From the NCBI GenBank assembly GCA_047459075.1, contig VSCH01000008.1, positions 20,564-84,563 of the forward strand: a DNA stretch of 64,000 nt, written 5' to 3'. The stretch is from ZC4RG19 sp017577565. GTDB taxonomy: Bacteria; Actinomycetota; Acidimicrobiia; Acidimicrobiales; VFJN01. Below, piece after piece: positions 23,187 through 31,203 of the stretch (position 1 is the first letter of the stretch; each line of letters opens with the position of its first letter). The translations under genes and the position numbers were made by a program. The notes below the pieces were generated by a model. That model was not told the DNA's origin and did not search any database. It was given only the letters and a program-made list of their open reading frames with translations.

Positions 23187-23609
23187 CTAGACGTCGACGA
23201 CGACCCGGCACCGGACGCCGTCGGCGCCCTCGTCCAGCTCGACCTCGGACGACACCGCCTTGGGGACGGCGCCGGTCGGCTCGACGGTCGCCGGGTCGGC
23301 GAGCTGGAACGTCACGTCCAGGCCGCCGTCGGCGGCGGGCCGGACCTCGGCCGCGACGGGCACGCCGTCGGCGGTGTCGAGCAGGAAGATCGCCTCGTCG
23401 AGGGCGGCGAGCACCAGGCGGTCGGGCGGCGCCGGGGGCAGGTGCGCGTCCCGGCGGCCGGCGACCACCGCCCGGGCCACGTCGAGGTGGACGGCGGCCA
23501 GCGCGGCCACCGCCTCCTCGCAGCAGGCGGCGAGGTCGGGGCCCCAGGCCTCGACCATGACGTCGGCGGTGTGCGGCAGCAGGCGGTGCCCCCGCGGCGG
23601 CTCGGCCAC
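23187..23609 (-). CDS. archease, activator of RtcB
   Basis: A 140-aa small acidic protein of the archease family, which promotes RtcB guanylylation and turnover. It begins VAEPPRGHRLLPHTADVMVEAWG; the HTADV motif holds a metal-binding Asp, and the protein ends with the family-typical VRCRVVVDV, also contributing an Asp. Length is normal. The GTG at 23609 is the only start that keeps the N-terminal strand. Convergence with rtcB rather than the usual same-strand pairing is unusual. Confidence 0.93.
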   Translation of the reverse strand: MAEPPRGHRLLPHTADVMVEAWGPDLAACCEEAVAALAAVHLDVARAVVAGRRDAHLPPAPPDRLVLAALDEAIFLLDTADGVPVAAEVRPAADGGLDVTFQLADPATVEPTGAVPKAVSSEVELDEGADGVRCRVVVDV

Positions 23610-23717
23610 CGCCCCATCATCGCCGCTCGGCCGGCGGGCGCGCGCCGGCGACCGAGGGATCAGCGGCCGCCGCGGCGGGTAGGCGCGCCGGCGGCACACG
23701 GGTGCAAGGGTTGAGCC

Positions 23718-25118
23718 ATGAGGTTCGTCGATCGGGCTGATGCCGGGCGGCGGCTGGCCGCGCAGCTGTCGTACCTGCGCGACGAGCCCGTCGTCGTGCT
23801 GGGCCTGCCCCGGGGTGGTGTCCCGGTGGCCTACGAGATCGCCACCGCGCTGGGCGCGCCGCTGGACGTCGTCGTCGTCCGCAAGCTGGGCGTGCCGTTC
23901 CAGCCCGAGCTGGGCATGGGCGCGATCGGCGAGGACGGCGCCCGGGTGGTCAACCCCGAGGTCGTGCGCATGGCCGGTGTCACCGAGCGCCAGATCGCCG
24001 AGGTCGAGGCCCGGGAGCGGGCCGAGCTGGAGCGCCGGGCCCGCCGCTTCCGGGGCGACCGGCCCCGGGTGCCGCTCACCGGCCGGACCGCCGTCGTCGT
24101 CGACGACGGCATCGCCACCGGCTCGACGGCCCGGGCCGCCTGCGAGGTGGCCCGCGCCCACGGCGCGACCCGGGTCGTGCTGGCGGTGCCGGTGGCGCCG
24201 CCGGGGTGGACCGCGCGGCTGGGCGACGCCGCCGACGAGTACGTGTGCCTGGCCACGCCCGAGCCCTTCTACGCGATCGGCCAGTTCTACGAGGACTTCT
24301 CGCAGACCCCGGACCACGAGGTCGTCGCCCTGCTCGAACGGGCCGCCCGGGCCCGGGCCGCCGCGGCGCCGTCACCGGCGGGCGGGACCGGGGCCCCGGC
24401 GGAGGCGGGCACCGCGACCGGCACCCCGGCCGCCGGCGGGTCCGGCGGCGGGTCCATCGGGGACGGGGGGCGCGACGAGGACGTCGTCGTGCACGCCGGC
24501 CCGGTCCGGCTCGGGGGCCACCTCACCCTGCCGGCCGGCGCCCGGGGGGTCGTCGTGTTCGCCCACGGCAGCGGCAGCAGCCGCCACAGCCCCCGCAACC
24601 GCTACGTCGCCTCGGTGCTCGTGCGGGCCGGCCTGGGGACGCTGCTGTTCGACCTGCTCACCGCGGCGGAGGAGCACCACCGGGCGAACGTGTTCGACAT
24701 CGAGCTGCTGGCCCGCCGGCTGGTCGACGCCACCCACTGGCTGCGGTCCCGGCCCGACGCGGCCGGGCTGCCGGTCGGCTACTTCGGGGCCAGCACCGGG
24801 GCGGCCGCGGCCCTGTGGGCGGCCGCCGAGCCCGACGTCGACGTGGCCGCCGTCGTGTCCCGGGGCGGGCGGCCCGACCTGGCCGGGCCCCGGCTCGCCG
24901 AGGTGACGGCGCCGACGCTGCTCATCGTCGGGGCCGACGACCGGGCCGTGCTCGACCTCAACCGCCGGGCCCAGGCCGAGCTGCGGCGGTGCCCGAACCA
25001 CCTGACCGTCGTGCCCCGCGCCGGCCACCTGTTCGAGGAGCCCGGGGCCCTGGAGACGGTGGCCGTCGCGGCCCGCGACTGGTTCCTCCGCCACCTCCCC
25101 CGGCCCGCGGCCTCGTGA
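23718..25118 (+). CDS. phosphoribosyltransferase fused to alpha/beta hydrolase
   Basis: A 466-aa fusion. Residues 1-215 are a type I phosphoribosyltransferase-like domain with LGLPRGGVPVAYEIA and the PRPP-binding motif VVVDDGIATGSTARAA (131-146). A Gly/Pro linker (about 218-252) follows. Residues 255-466 are a dienelactone-hydrolase-like alpha/beta hydrolase with VVVFAHGSGSSRHSPRNR, the nucleophile Ser in GYFGASTGAAAAL, an Asp (IVGADDRAV) and a His (PRAGHLFEEPG). The fusion is known in actinobacteria and proteobacteria, but its reaction is not established. RBS is weak (AAGGG 5 bp upstream). Confidence 0.9.
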   Translation: MRFVDRADAGRRLAAQLSYLRDEPVVVLGLPRGGVPVAYEIATALGAPLDVVVVRKLGVPFQPELGMGAIGEDGARVVNPEVVRMAGVTERQIAEVEARERAELERRARRFRGDRPRVPLTGRTAVVVDDGIATGSTARAACEVARAHGATRVVLAVPVAPPGWTARLGDAADEYVCLATPEPFYAIGQFYEDFSQTPDHEVVALLERAARARAAAAPSPAGGTGAPAEAGTATGTPAAGGSGGGSIGDGGRDEDVVVHAGPVRLGGHLTLPAGARGVVVFAHGSGSSRHSPRNRYVASVLVRAGLGTLLFDLLTAAEEHHRANVFDIELLARRLVDATHWLRSRPDAAGLPVGYFGASTGAAAALWAAAEPDVDVAAVVSRGGRPDLAGPRLAEVTAPTLLIVGADDRAVLDLNRRAQAELRRCPNHLTVVPRAGHLFEEPGALETVAVAARDWFLRHLPRPAAS

Positions 25119-25143
25119 CTGACCGGGGCGGCGGTCGCGGGGG

Positions 25144-25950
25144 TCAGCCGCCGGCGGCCTCGACGGCCCGGGCGGCGTGGTCGCGGGCGGGGACGTCGGT
25201 GCCGATGACCGGCGACGGCGACCGCAGGACCAGGGTCTCGACGCCGACGCCGGGATGGGCGAGGGCCGTGCCCAGGACGTCGAGGAGCACGTCGGCGACG
25301 TCGCCGGTCTGCATGAACTCCTCCTGCAGCAGCCCGTGGCGGGCCCAGGAGTCGAGCGCGGGGCCCAGCACCTCGGCGTCGAAGCCGGCGCCGAACTCGG
25401 TCGGCTGGGTGGCGCCCACGACCGCGCAGCAGAAGCGCACCTCGGGGTGCTCGACCCGCCAGCCCTTCAGCGACGCCTCGACCGCCGCCTTGCTGGCCGC
25501 GTAGGCGACGAGGCCGGTGCGGGGCGCCGCGGCGGTCTCCGAGGACAGCGCGGCGACGATGCCGCCGGGGGCCATGGCGGGCACGATCGCCCGCAGGGTC
25601 TGGTTCAGGCCGACGACGTTGACGTCGAGCATCGACCGCCAGGTGTCGCCGTCGCAGTCGGCGAGGAAGCGCATCGCCGCGTAGCCGACCGTGTGGACGA
25701 CGAGGTCGACCGGCCCGCCGAGCGCCGCCCGCGCCTCCCGGGCCAGGCGCTCCACCCCCTCGGGGTCGACGACGTCGACGGCCACGGCCGTCCCGCCGCC
25801 CGCCTCGGCCACCGCCTCCTCGAGCGCCGCCTTGCGCCGCGCCGCCAGCACCGTGCGGGCCCCGGCCCGCACCGCCCGCACCGCGACCGCCCGGCCGATG
25901 CCCGCCGAGGCGCCGACGACGACGACCCGCCGGCCGTCAAGCCCGGCCAC
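25144..25950 (-). CDS. short-chain dehydrogenase/reductase (SDR)
   Basis: A 268-aa NAD(P)-dependent SDR, the last gene of the nine-gene catabolic operon. Cofactor motif VVVGASAGIGRAVAVRA at the N-terminus; catalytic Ser near LSSETAAAP and the Tyr-Lys pair in AYAASKAAVEA. It would oxidise or reduce an alcohol/ketone, plausibly a hydroxyacyl-CoA intermediate. Its ATG lies 14 bp inside the end of the upstream ligase gene, so translation is coupled. Confidence 0.92.
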   Translation of the reverse strand: MAGLDGRRVVVVGASAGIGRAVAVRAVRAGARTVLAARRKAALEEAVAEAGGGTAVAVDVVDPEGVERLAREARAALGGPVDLVVHTVGYAAMRFLADCDGDTWRSMLDVNVVGLNQTLRAIVPAMAPGGIVAALSSETAAAPRTGLVAYAASKAAVEASLKGWRVEHPEVRFCCAVVGATQPTEFGAGFDAEVLGPALDSWARHGLLQEEFMQTGDVADVLLDVLGTALAHPGVGVETLVLRSPSPVIGTDVPARDHAARAVEAAGG

Positions 25951-27439
25951 CGGGGGCCTCCCGCACCAGCTCGGCCTTGAGGACCTTGCCGACCTCGTTG
26001 CGGGGCAGCTCGTCGACCGCCACGAACCGCACCGGCACCTTGTAGGGCGCCAGGTGGGCCCGGCACGCGGCGACCAGCTCGTCGTCGGGCGGCGGCGCGG
26101 CGCCCGCGGCGACGACGAAGGCCCACGGCACCTCCCCCAGCCGCTCGTCCGGGACGCCCACGACGGCGGCGTCGGCCACCCCTGGCACCGTGCGCAGCAC
26201 CTCCTCGACCTCCCCCGGGTGCACCTTCAGCCCGCCCCGGTTGATCATGTCGGACACCCGGCCCTCGATCCACACGAAGCCGTCGGCGTCCACCCGCCCG
26301 ACGTCGCCGGTGCGGAACCAGCCGTCGGGCGTCAGCCGGTCGCCCAGGTCGGTGCCGTCGGCGTAGCCGGCCGACAGCGCCGGGGTCCGCACCCACAGCT
26401 CGCCGGGCTCGTCGGGCCCCAGGGTCCGGCCGTCGGGGTCGACCGCCCGCACCTCGACGCCCCGGTGCGGCCGGCCGACCGAGCCGAGCTTGGCGTCGCC
26501 GTAGGTGCGCAGGTCGGCCGCGCTCCAGCCGATGATCTCGCCGCCGATCTCGGTCTGCCCGTAGCCGTTCAGCACGCCGACGCCGAACCGCTCCTTGAAC
26601 CGGCGGGCCTGCAGCGGCGAGAGCGGGGCGGTGATGCTGCGGACGTAGCGCAGCGGCTCCAGGCTGGTGACGCGCTCGTCGTCGACCAGCATCGCCATGG
26701 CCGCCGGGGGCAGGACCGTCGAGCGCAGCTGGAAGCGCGCCACCAGGCGGGCGAACTCGAGGGTGTCGAAGCCGTCCATGACGACGACCGGGGCGCCCAC
26801 CCGGAAGGCGAACAGCACCGTGTAGATGCCGGCCCACAGCGACAGGGACACCGGCACGAGGTTGGGCATGGGCCGCCGGTCGCCGGCGCCGGACCCCGGG
26901 GCCCGGCCACCCCGCAGCGTGGCCAGCACGCCGTCGATCAGCTCGATCACGCCCGAGTGGCGCAGCAGCACCGGCTTGGGGGCCCCGGTCGTGCCGGAGG
27001 TGAACTGCACGAGCGCCACGTCGCCGTCGTGGCGGGCGGGCTCGGCGGCCGGGGCCTCCGGCCCCCGGCGGACCGCACCGCCGCCGTCGTCCAGGACGAC
27101 GGCCGGGTGGCCGGCCAGGCGCGGCGCCAGCGCGGGTGTCGCCACCACCGCGGCGGGCCGCACCGTCGCCAGCACCCGCTCGACCTCCGCGTCGGTCAGC
27201 CGAGGGTTGAGCGGGACGTGGACGCCCCCGGCGCCCCAGACGCCGAACAGCGCGGCGACGACCTCGACCCCGTTGGGGGCCATGACGGCGACCGGGTGCC
27301 CGGGCCCGACGCCGGCGTCCGCCAGCGCGGCGGCGATCGCCCCGGCCCGGGCCCGCACCTCGCCCCGGGTGTGGTCGCGGCCGCCGGCGTGGACGAGGAG
27401 CTCGCCGTCGTCGCCGGCGAGCAGGTCGGACAGCCTCAC
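25937..27439 (-). CDS. acyl-CoA synthetase (AMP-forming)
   Basis: A 500-aa member of the AMP-dependent synthetase/ligase family; it activates a carboxylic acid to its CoA thioester. Seen in order: P-loop FTSGTTGAPKP (about 155-165), A5 motif NGYGQTEIGGE, TGDVGRVDADGF with the ATP-ribose Asp, and the C-terminal catalytic Lys in RNEVGKVLKAEL. It is short for the family but complete. The GTG at 27439 overlaps the upstream crotonase stop (GTGA). In this operon it probably activates the imported or oxygenated substrate. Confidence 0.93.
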   Translation of the reverse strand: MRLSDLLAGDDGELLVHAGGRDHTRGEVRARAGAIAAALADAGVGPGHPVAVMAPNGVEVVAALFGVWGAGGVHVPLNPRLTDAEVERVLATVRPAAVVATPALAPRLAGHPAVVLDDGGGAVRRGPEAPAAEPARHDGDVALVQFTSGTTGAPKPVLLRHSGVIELIDGVLATLRGGRAPGSGAGDRRPMPNLVPVSLSLWAGIYTVLFAFRVGAPVVVMDGFDTLEFARLVARFQLRSTVLPPAAMAMLVDDERVTSLEPLRYVRSITAPLSPLQARRFKERFGVGVLNGYGQTEIGGEIIGWSAADLRTYGDAKLGSVGRPHRGVEVRAVDPDGRTLGPDEPGELWVRTPALSAGYADGTDLGDRLTPDGWFRTGDVGRVDADGFVWIEGRVSDMINRGGLKVHPGEVEEVLRTVPGVADAAVVGVPDERLGEVPWAFVVAAGAAPPPDDELVAACRAHLAPYKVPVRFVAVDELPRNEVGKVLKAELVREAPGGRA

Positions 27440-28266
27440 CGGCCGCCCCCACCCGAGCTGGCGCCGTCGGGGGCGTCGAGCGCCCACCGGGGCTCGCGCC
27501 GCTCGGCGAACGCCGCCGGGCCCTCGACCTGGTCGGGGTGGCCCCACATCGACACCAGCTCCCGGGCGCCGTTGCGGCACGCCTCGGTCAGGCCCGTCTC
27601 CAGCGCGCCCCACAGCGCCCGCTTGGTCGCGGCCATGGCGGCGGGCGAGTTGCGGGCGATCTTCTCCGCCAGCTCCTGGGCGGCCTCCCGCAGCCGCTCG
27701 GGCGGGTCGACGACCTCGGAGATCATCCCCAGCTCGTAGGCCCGCTGGGCGGACATGCGCTCGTGCCGGCCGACGAGGGCCATCCGCATCACCGCCTCGA
27801 CCGGCATCTTGCGCATGAGCCCGATGGCCTCGATGGCCACGACCTGGCCCACCGAGACGTGGGGGTCGAAGAACTCGGCGTCGGAGGCGGCGATGACGAC
27901 GTCGGCGTCGGCCACCCAGTGGAAGGCCCCGCCGGCGCAGATGCCGTTGACCGCGGTGACGACCGGCTTCCAGACGCCCTGGTGCCAGGAGGTGAAGTGC
28001 AGGTCCCACTCCTCCAGCGACCGCCGGTAGCGCTCCATGCCGATGCCGTCGGTGGCGATCTCCTCCACGTCGACGCCGGTCTGGAAGGCGCGGCCCTCGC
28101 CGGTGTGGACGATCACCCGCACGGCCGGGTCGCGGTCGAGCTCGACCCAGGCGTCGGCCAGCTCCTCGCGCATGCGGGCGTTCATGGCGTTGAGCTGCTC
28201 GGGCCGGTTGAAGATCAGCCAGCCCACCGGGCCGTGGCGCTCGACCTTCAGGGTCTCGTAGCTCAT
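27436..28266 (-). CDS. crotonase-family protein, tandem copy 1
   Basis: A 276-aa enoyl-CoA hydratase/isomerase-fold protein. The oxyanion-hole regions are present (RAFQTGVDVEEIA and VNGICAGGAFHWVADADVVIA), but the two catalytic Glu positions of classical hydratase appear replaced (GGAFHW and HVSVGQ), so hydration may not be its reaction. The C-terminal ~50 residues are almost identical to the neighbouring copy. ATGA overlap with the upstream gene and GTGA overlap with the ligase. It acts on a CoA thioester in the pathway; exact step unknown. Confidence 0.9.
   Translation of the reverse strand: MSYETLKVERHGPVGWLIFNRPEQLNAMNARMREELADAWVELDRDPAVRVIVHTGEGRAFQTGVDVEEIATDGIGMERYRRSLEEWDLHFTSWHQGVWKPVVTAVNGICAGGAFHWVADADVVIAASDAEFFDPHVSVGQVVAIEAIGLMRKMPVEAVMRMALVGRHERMSAQRAYELGMISEVVDPPERLREAAQELAEKIARNSPAAMAATKRALWGALETGLTEACRNGARELVSMWGHPDQVEGPAAFAERREPRWALDAPDGASSGGGGR
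27524..27627 (-). repeat. 104-bp direct repeat, copy 1 (in crotonase gene)
   Basis: This stretch is identical base for base to 28336-28439 (offset 812 bp). It encodes the same C-terminal piece in both tandem crotonases (from TKRALWGALETG to WGHPDQVEG). Identity breaks down on both sides of the tract. Confidence 0.9.
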
Positions 28267-29081
28267 CCTCGTGCTCCCGCAGGGTCCAGCGGCTGCCAGA
28301 CGGGCTCCCGGCGCTCGACGAAGGCGCGGGGTCCTTCGACCTGGTCGGGGTGGCCCCACATCGACACCAGCTCCCGGGCGCCGTTGCGGCACGCCTCGGT
28401 CAGGCCCGTCTCCAGCGCGCCCCACAGCGCCCGCTTGGTGGCGGCCATGGCGGCCGGCGAGTTGCGGGCGACCTTCTCGGCCAGCTCGCGGGCCGCGTCC
28501 CGCAGCCGCTCGGGCTCGACGACCTCGCTGAGGATGCCGAGCTGGCGGGCCCGCTCGGCGGTCATGCGCTCGTGGCGGCCGGTCAGCGCCATGCGCACGA
28601 TCGGCTCCATCGGCGACATGCGCACGAGGGCGATGGTCTCGAAGGCGCTGACCTGGCCGACCGACACGTGGGGGTCGAGGAACGTCGCCTCGGTCGAGGC
28701 GATGACGATGTCGGCGTCCGCGACGAAGTGGAGCCCGCCGCCGGCGCAGGCGCCGTTGACCGCGGCGATCACCGGCTTCCACACCTTGTTGTGCCAGGCG
28801 GTGATGCGCAGCTCGGCCCGCTTCGTGCGGCGGGACTGCTCGCGCAGCGCCTCGGGGTCGCGGGCCAGCTGCACCACGTCGAGCCCGGTCTGGAACGCGT
28901 CGCCGTTGCCGGTGTTGACGATGACCCGCACCTCGGGGTCGTCGGCCAGCTCGCACCAGGCCCGCTCCAGCTCGGCGAGCATGGTGGCGTCCATGGCGTT
29001 GCCGGCCTCCGGCCGGTCGAAGACGAGCCAGCCGACGTGGCCCTCGCGGGTGACCTCCAGCGTCTCGTAGGACCCGCTCAA
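28263..29081 (-). CDS. crotonase-family protein, tandem copy 2
   Basis: A 272-aa paralogue of the next gene down, same fold. Oxyanion-hole parts DAFQTGLDVVQLA and VNGACAGGGLHFVADADIVIA are visible; the usual catalytic Glu positions again look replaced (GGGLHF, HVSVGQ). I chose the TTG at 29081 because it overlaps the acyl-CoA dehydrogenase stop (TTGA), matching the 4-nt overlaps of this operon, and is followed by SGSYETLEV, which aligns with the MSYETLKV start of copy 1. The stop overlaps copy 1's ATG. Confidence 0.9.
   Translation of the reverse strand: MSGSYETLEVTREGHVGWLVFDRPEAGNAMDATMLAELERAWCELADDPEVRVIVNTGNGDAFQTGLDVVQLARDPEALREQSRRTKRAELRITAWHNKVWKPVIAAVNGACAGGGLHFVADADIVIASTEATFLDPHVSVGQVSAFETIALVRMSPMEPIVRMALTGRHERMTAERARQLGILSEVVEPERLRDAARELAEKVARNSPAAMAATKRALWGALETGLTEACRNGARELVSMWGHPDQVEGPRAFVERREPVWQPLDPAGARG
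28336..28439 (-). repeat. 104-bp direct repeat, copy 2 (in crotonase gene)
   Basis: Identical to 27524-27627. The flanking bases of the two genes differ, so the tract looks like the product of local gene conversion or incomplete divergence after tandem duplication. Confidence 0.9.
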
Positions 29082-30382
29082 CTGCGCGGCACCTCCCGCC
29101 AGGGCACGTCCCGGTAGGGGTCGGGCTCCCGGGGCAGCCCGAGCACCCGCTCGCCGACGACGTTCTTGTTCACCTCGGTCGTGCCGCCCTCGATGGTGTT
29201 GGCCCGGCTGCGCAGCATGCCCTTGACCTCGTAGGGCAGGGCGGCGGCGTAGGCCTCGGGCCCCTGGCCCCCGCCCTCGGGCACCTCCCAGGCCAGCGCC
29301 CCGGCGCCGAGCAGGTCGGTGGCCAGCAGCTGGATGCGCTGGTTGAGCTCGCCCTGGTGGACCTTGCCGATCGAGCTCTCCGGCCCCGGCGGCCGGCCGG
29401 CCCGCAGCCCGGCCCGCACCCGCATGTTCGTCCACTCCCGGATGCGCTCCTCCGACCACAGGGCGACCAGGCGGTGGCGGGTGACGGGGTCGAGCCGCCG
29501 GCCCCGCCGGGCCAGCTCCAGCAGGCGGCCGGCGCTCGAGCCGCCGATGCGGTCGACGCCGCCGGAGCCGGAGCCCGCCACCATCTGGCGCTCGCCGGAC
29601 AGCGTCGCCCCCGCGACCTTCCAGCCCTCGCCGACGCCGCCGACCCGGCACGAGTCGGGCACCCGCACGCCGTCGAGGAACACCTCGTTGAAGTCGACCT
29701 CGCCGGTGATGTGGCGCAGCGGGCGCACGGTCACGCCGGGGGCGTGCATGTCGACGAGGAAGTAGGTGATGCCCTTCCGCTTGGGCACGTCCGGGTCGGT
29801 CCGGGCCAGGCACACGCCGAAGTCGGCGATGTGGGCCCAGGTCGTCCACACCTTCTGGCCGGTCAGCACCCACCCGTCGCCGTCGCGCTCGGCCCGGCAG
29901 GCCAGCGAGGCCAGGTCGCTGCCGGCGCCCGGCTCGGAGAAGAGCTGGCACCACACCTCCTCGTTGCGCACGATCGGCGGCAGGTAGCGGCGGCGCTGCT
30001 CCTCGGTGCCGTGGGCGAACAGGGCGGGCGCGGCGAGGTTGAGCCCCAGCGGGTTGAGCCGGCCGAGGTTGTAGGGCCGCAGCTCGGCCTCGATGCGCCG
30101 GGCCACGGCCGGCGTGGCGTCGAGGCCGCCGTAGGCGACCGGCCAGGTCGGCACGACGAGGCCGCTGGCGGCGAACACCGGGTACCAGGCCTCGTACTCG
30201 GCCCGGCTGCGGACCTCGCGGACGGCGGCCGGCCCGCCCCGCCGCGCCGCCGCCCGCCAGGCGGCGGGGACGTGCTCGGCGACCCAGGCCCGCACGACCT
30301 CGGCGGCGGTGTCCGGGTCGGTGCCGGCGTCGATGGGCACGCGGTCGCCGGTGGCCTGCGGTCCGGTCATGGCGTCGCTCAC
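29078..30382 (-). CDS. acyl-CoA dehydrogenase
   Basis: A 434-aa FAD-dependent acyl-CoA dehydrogenase introducing a C2-C3 double bond in a CoA thioester. Motifs: LFSEPGAGSDLASL and TGQKVWTTWAHIADFGV (FAD/substrate binding), and near the end YEVKGMLRSRANTIEGGTTEVNKN with the family GT-x-E pattern, then GERVLGLPREPDPYRDVPW. Length is slightly above the usual 380-400. The GTG at 30382 overlaps the upstream crotonase stop (GTGA); an internal ATG at 30370 is the alternative. The gene is in mid-operon between two crotonases. Confidence 0.93.
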   Translation of the reverse strand: MSDAMTGPQATGDRVPIDAGTDPDTAAEVVRAWVAEHVPAAWRAAARRGGPAAVREVRSRAEYEAWYPVFAASGLVVPTWPVAYGGLDATPAVARRIEAELRPYNLGRLNPLGLNLAAPALFAHGTEEQRRRYLPPIVRNEEVWCQLFSEPGAGSDLASLACRAERDGDGWVLTGQKVWTTWAHIADFGVCLARTDPDVPKRKGITYFLVDMHAPGVTVRPLRHITGEVDFNEVFLDGVRVPDSCRVGGVGEGWKVAGATLSGERQMVAGSGSGGVDRIGGSSAGRLLELARRGRRLDPVTRHRLVALWSEERIREWTNMRVRAGLRAGRPPGPESSIGKVHQGELNQRIQLLATDLLGAGALAWEVPEGGGQGPEAYAAALPYEVKGMLRSRANTIEGGTTEVNKNVVGERVLGLPREPDPYRDVPWREVPRS

Positions 30383-31203
30383 CGTCCCCTGAACTCCGGG
30401 GGCCGCTTCTCCTGGAAGGCGGCCAGCCCCTCGCGGAAGTCCTCGCTGCGGGAGGACAGCTCGAGCGCGAAGGCCTCGTTGCGGAGCTGCTCGCCGAGCC
30501 CGGCCGCCTGGCCGGCGTGCAGCAGCCACTTGGTCAGCCCGAGGGCGACGGTGGGCCCGGCGGCCAGCCGCTCGACGAGGGCGGCGGCCTCGTCGTCGAG
30601 GCGGTGGGCGGGCACGGCCCGGTGGATCAGCCCCCACTCGGCGGCCTCGGCGCCGTCGAGCGGCCGGCCGAGCAGCAGCAGCTCGCGGGCCCGCACCGGG
30701 CCGACGAGCCGGGGCAGCAGCCAGGTCGCGCCGCTGTCGGGGGTGAAGCCCCGCTCGGCGAACGGCTCCCAGAACCGGGCGTCGACGGCGGCGACGGTGA
30801 CGTCGGCCGCGGCCGCCAGGTGCAGGCCGATGCCCGCGGCCCAGCCCCGCACGGCGCAGACGATCGGCACCTGCACCGTGCACACCAGCTCGATCAGCCG
30901 GTGGGCCAGGGACGGCACCCGCCGCTGGATGCTGCCGACCCGTGGCCGCCGGCCGCCCGTGGCGTTGCGGGCGACGATGTCGGCCCCGCCGCAGAAGTGG
31001 TCGCCGGCCCCGGTGAGCAGCACGGCCCGCACCCGCTCGTCCCGCCCGGCGGCGTCGAGGGCGTCGATCAGGCCGGCGACCATCGTGTCGGTCAGGGCGT
31101 TGCGCCGGTCCGGCCGGTCGAGCGTGAGCCGCAGGACGGCCCCGTCGAGCCGGACGCCGAGGCCCTCGACGGGCTCGTAGGCGTGCTCACCGGTCGCGGT
31201 CAT
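30379..31203 (-). CDS. enoyl-CoA hydratase/isomerase family protein
   Basis: A 274-aa crotonase. Oxyanion-hole segments DHFCGGADIVARNATGG and VRGWAAGIGLHLAAAADVTVA are clear. At the catalytic positions one Glu is retained in PFAERGFTPDSG while the other is His (GLHLA), a pattern seen in isomerase-like or specialised members. It differs from the tandem pair downstream. ATG at 31203 overlaps the dehydratase stop; its own stop overlaps the acyl-CoA dehydrogenase start. Confidence 0.92.
   Translation of the reverse strand: MTATGEHAYEPVEGLGVRLDGAVLRLTLDRPDRRNALTDTMVAGLIDALDAAGRDERVRAVLLTGAGDHFCGGADIVARNATGGRRPRVGSIQRRVPSLAHRLIELVCTVQVPIVCAVRGWAAGIGLHLAAAADVTVAAVDARFWEPFAERGFTPDSGATWLLPRLVGPVRARELLLLGRPLDGAEAAEWGLIHRAVPAHRLDDEAAALVERLAAGPTVALGLTKWLLHAGQAAGLGEQLRNEAFALELSSRSEDFREGLAAFQEKRPPEFRGR

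Noticed and set aside
27524..28439. Direct repeats considered as transposon or insertion-sequence ends
   Set aside because: They lie in the same place within two homologous genes and are in frame; no transposase, terminal inverted repeats or target duplication.
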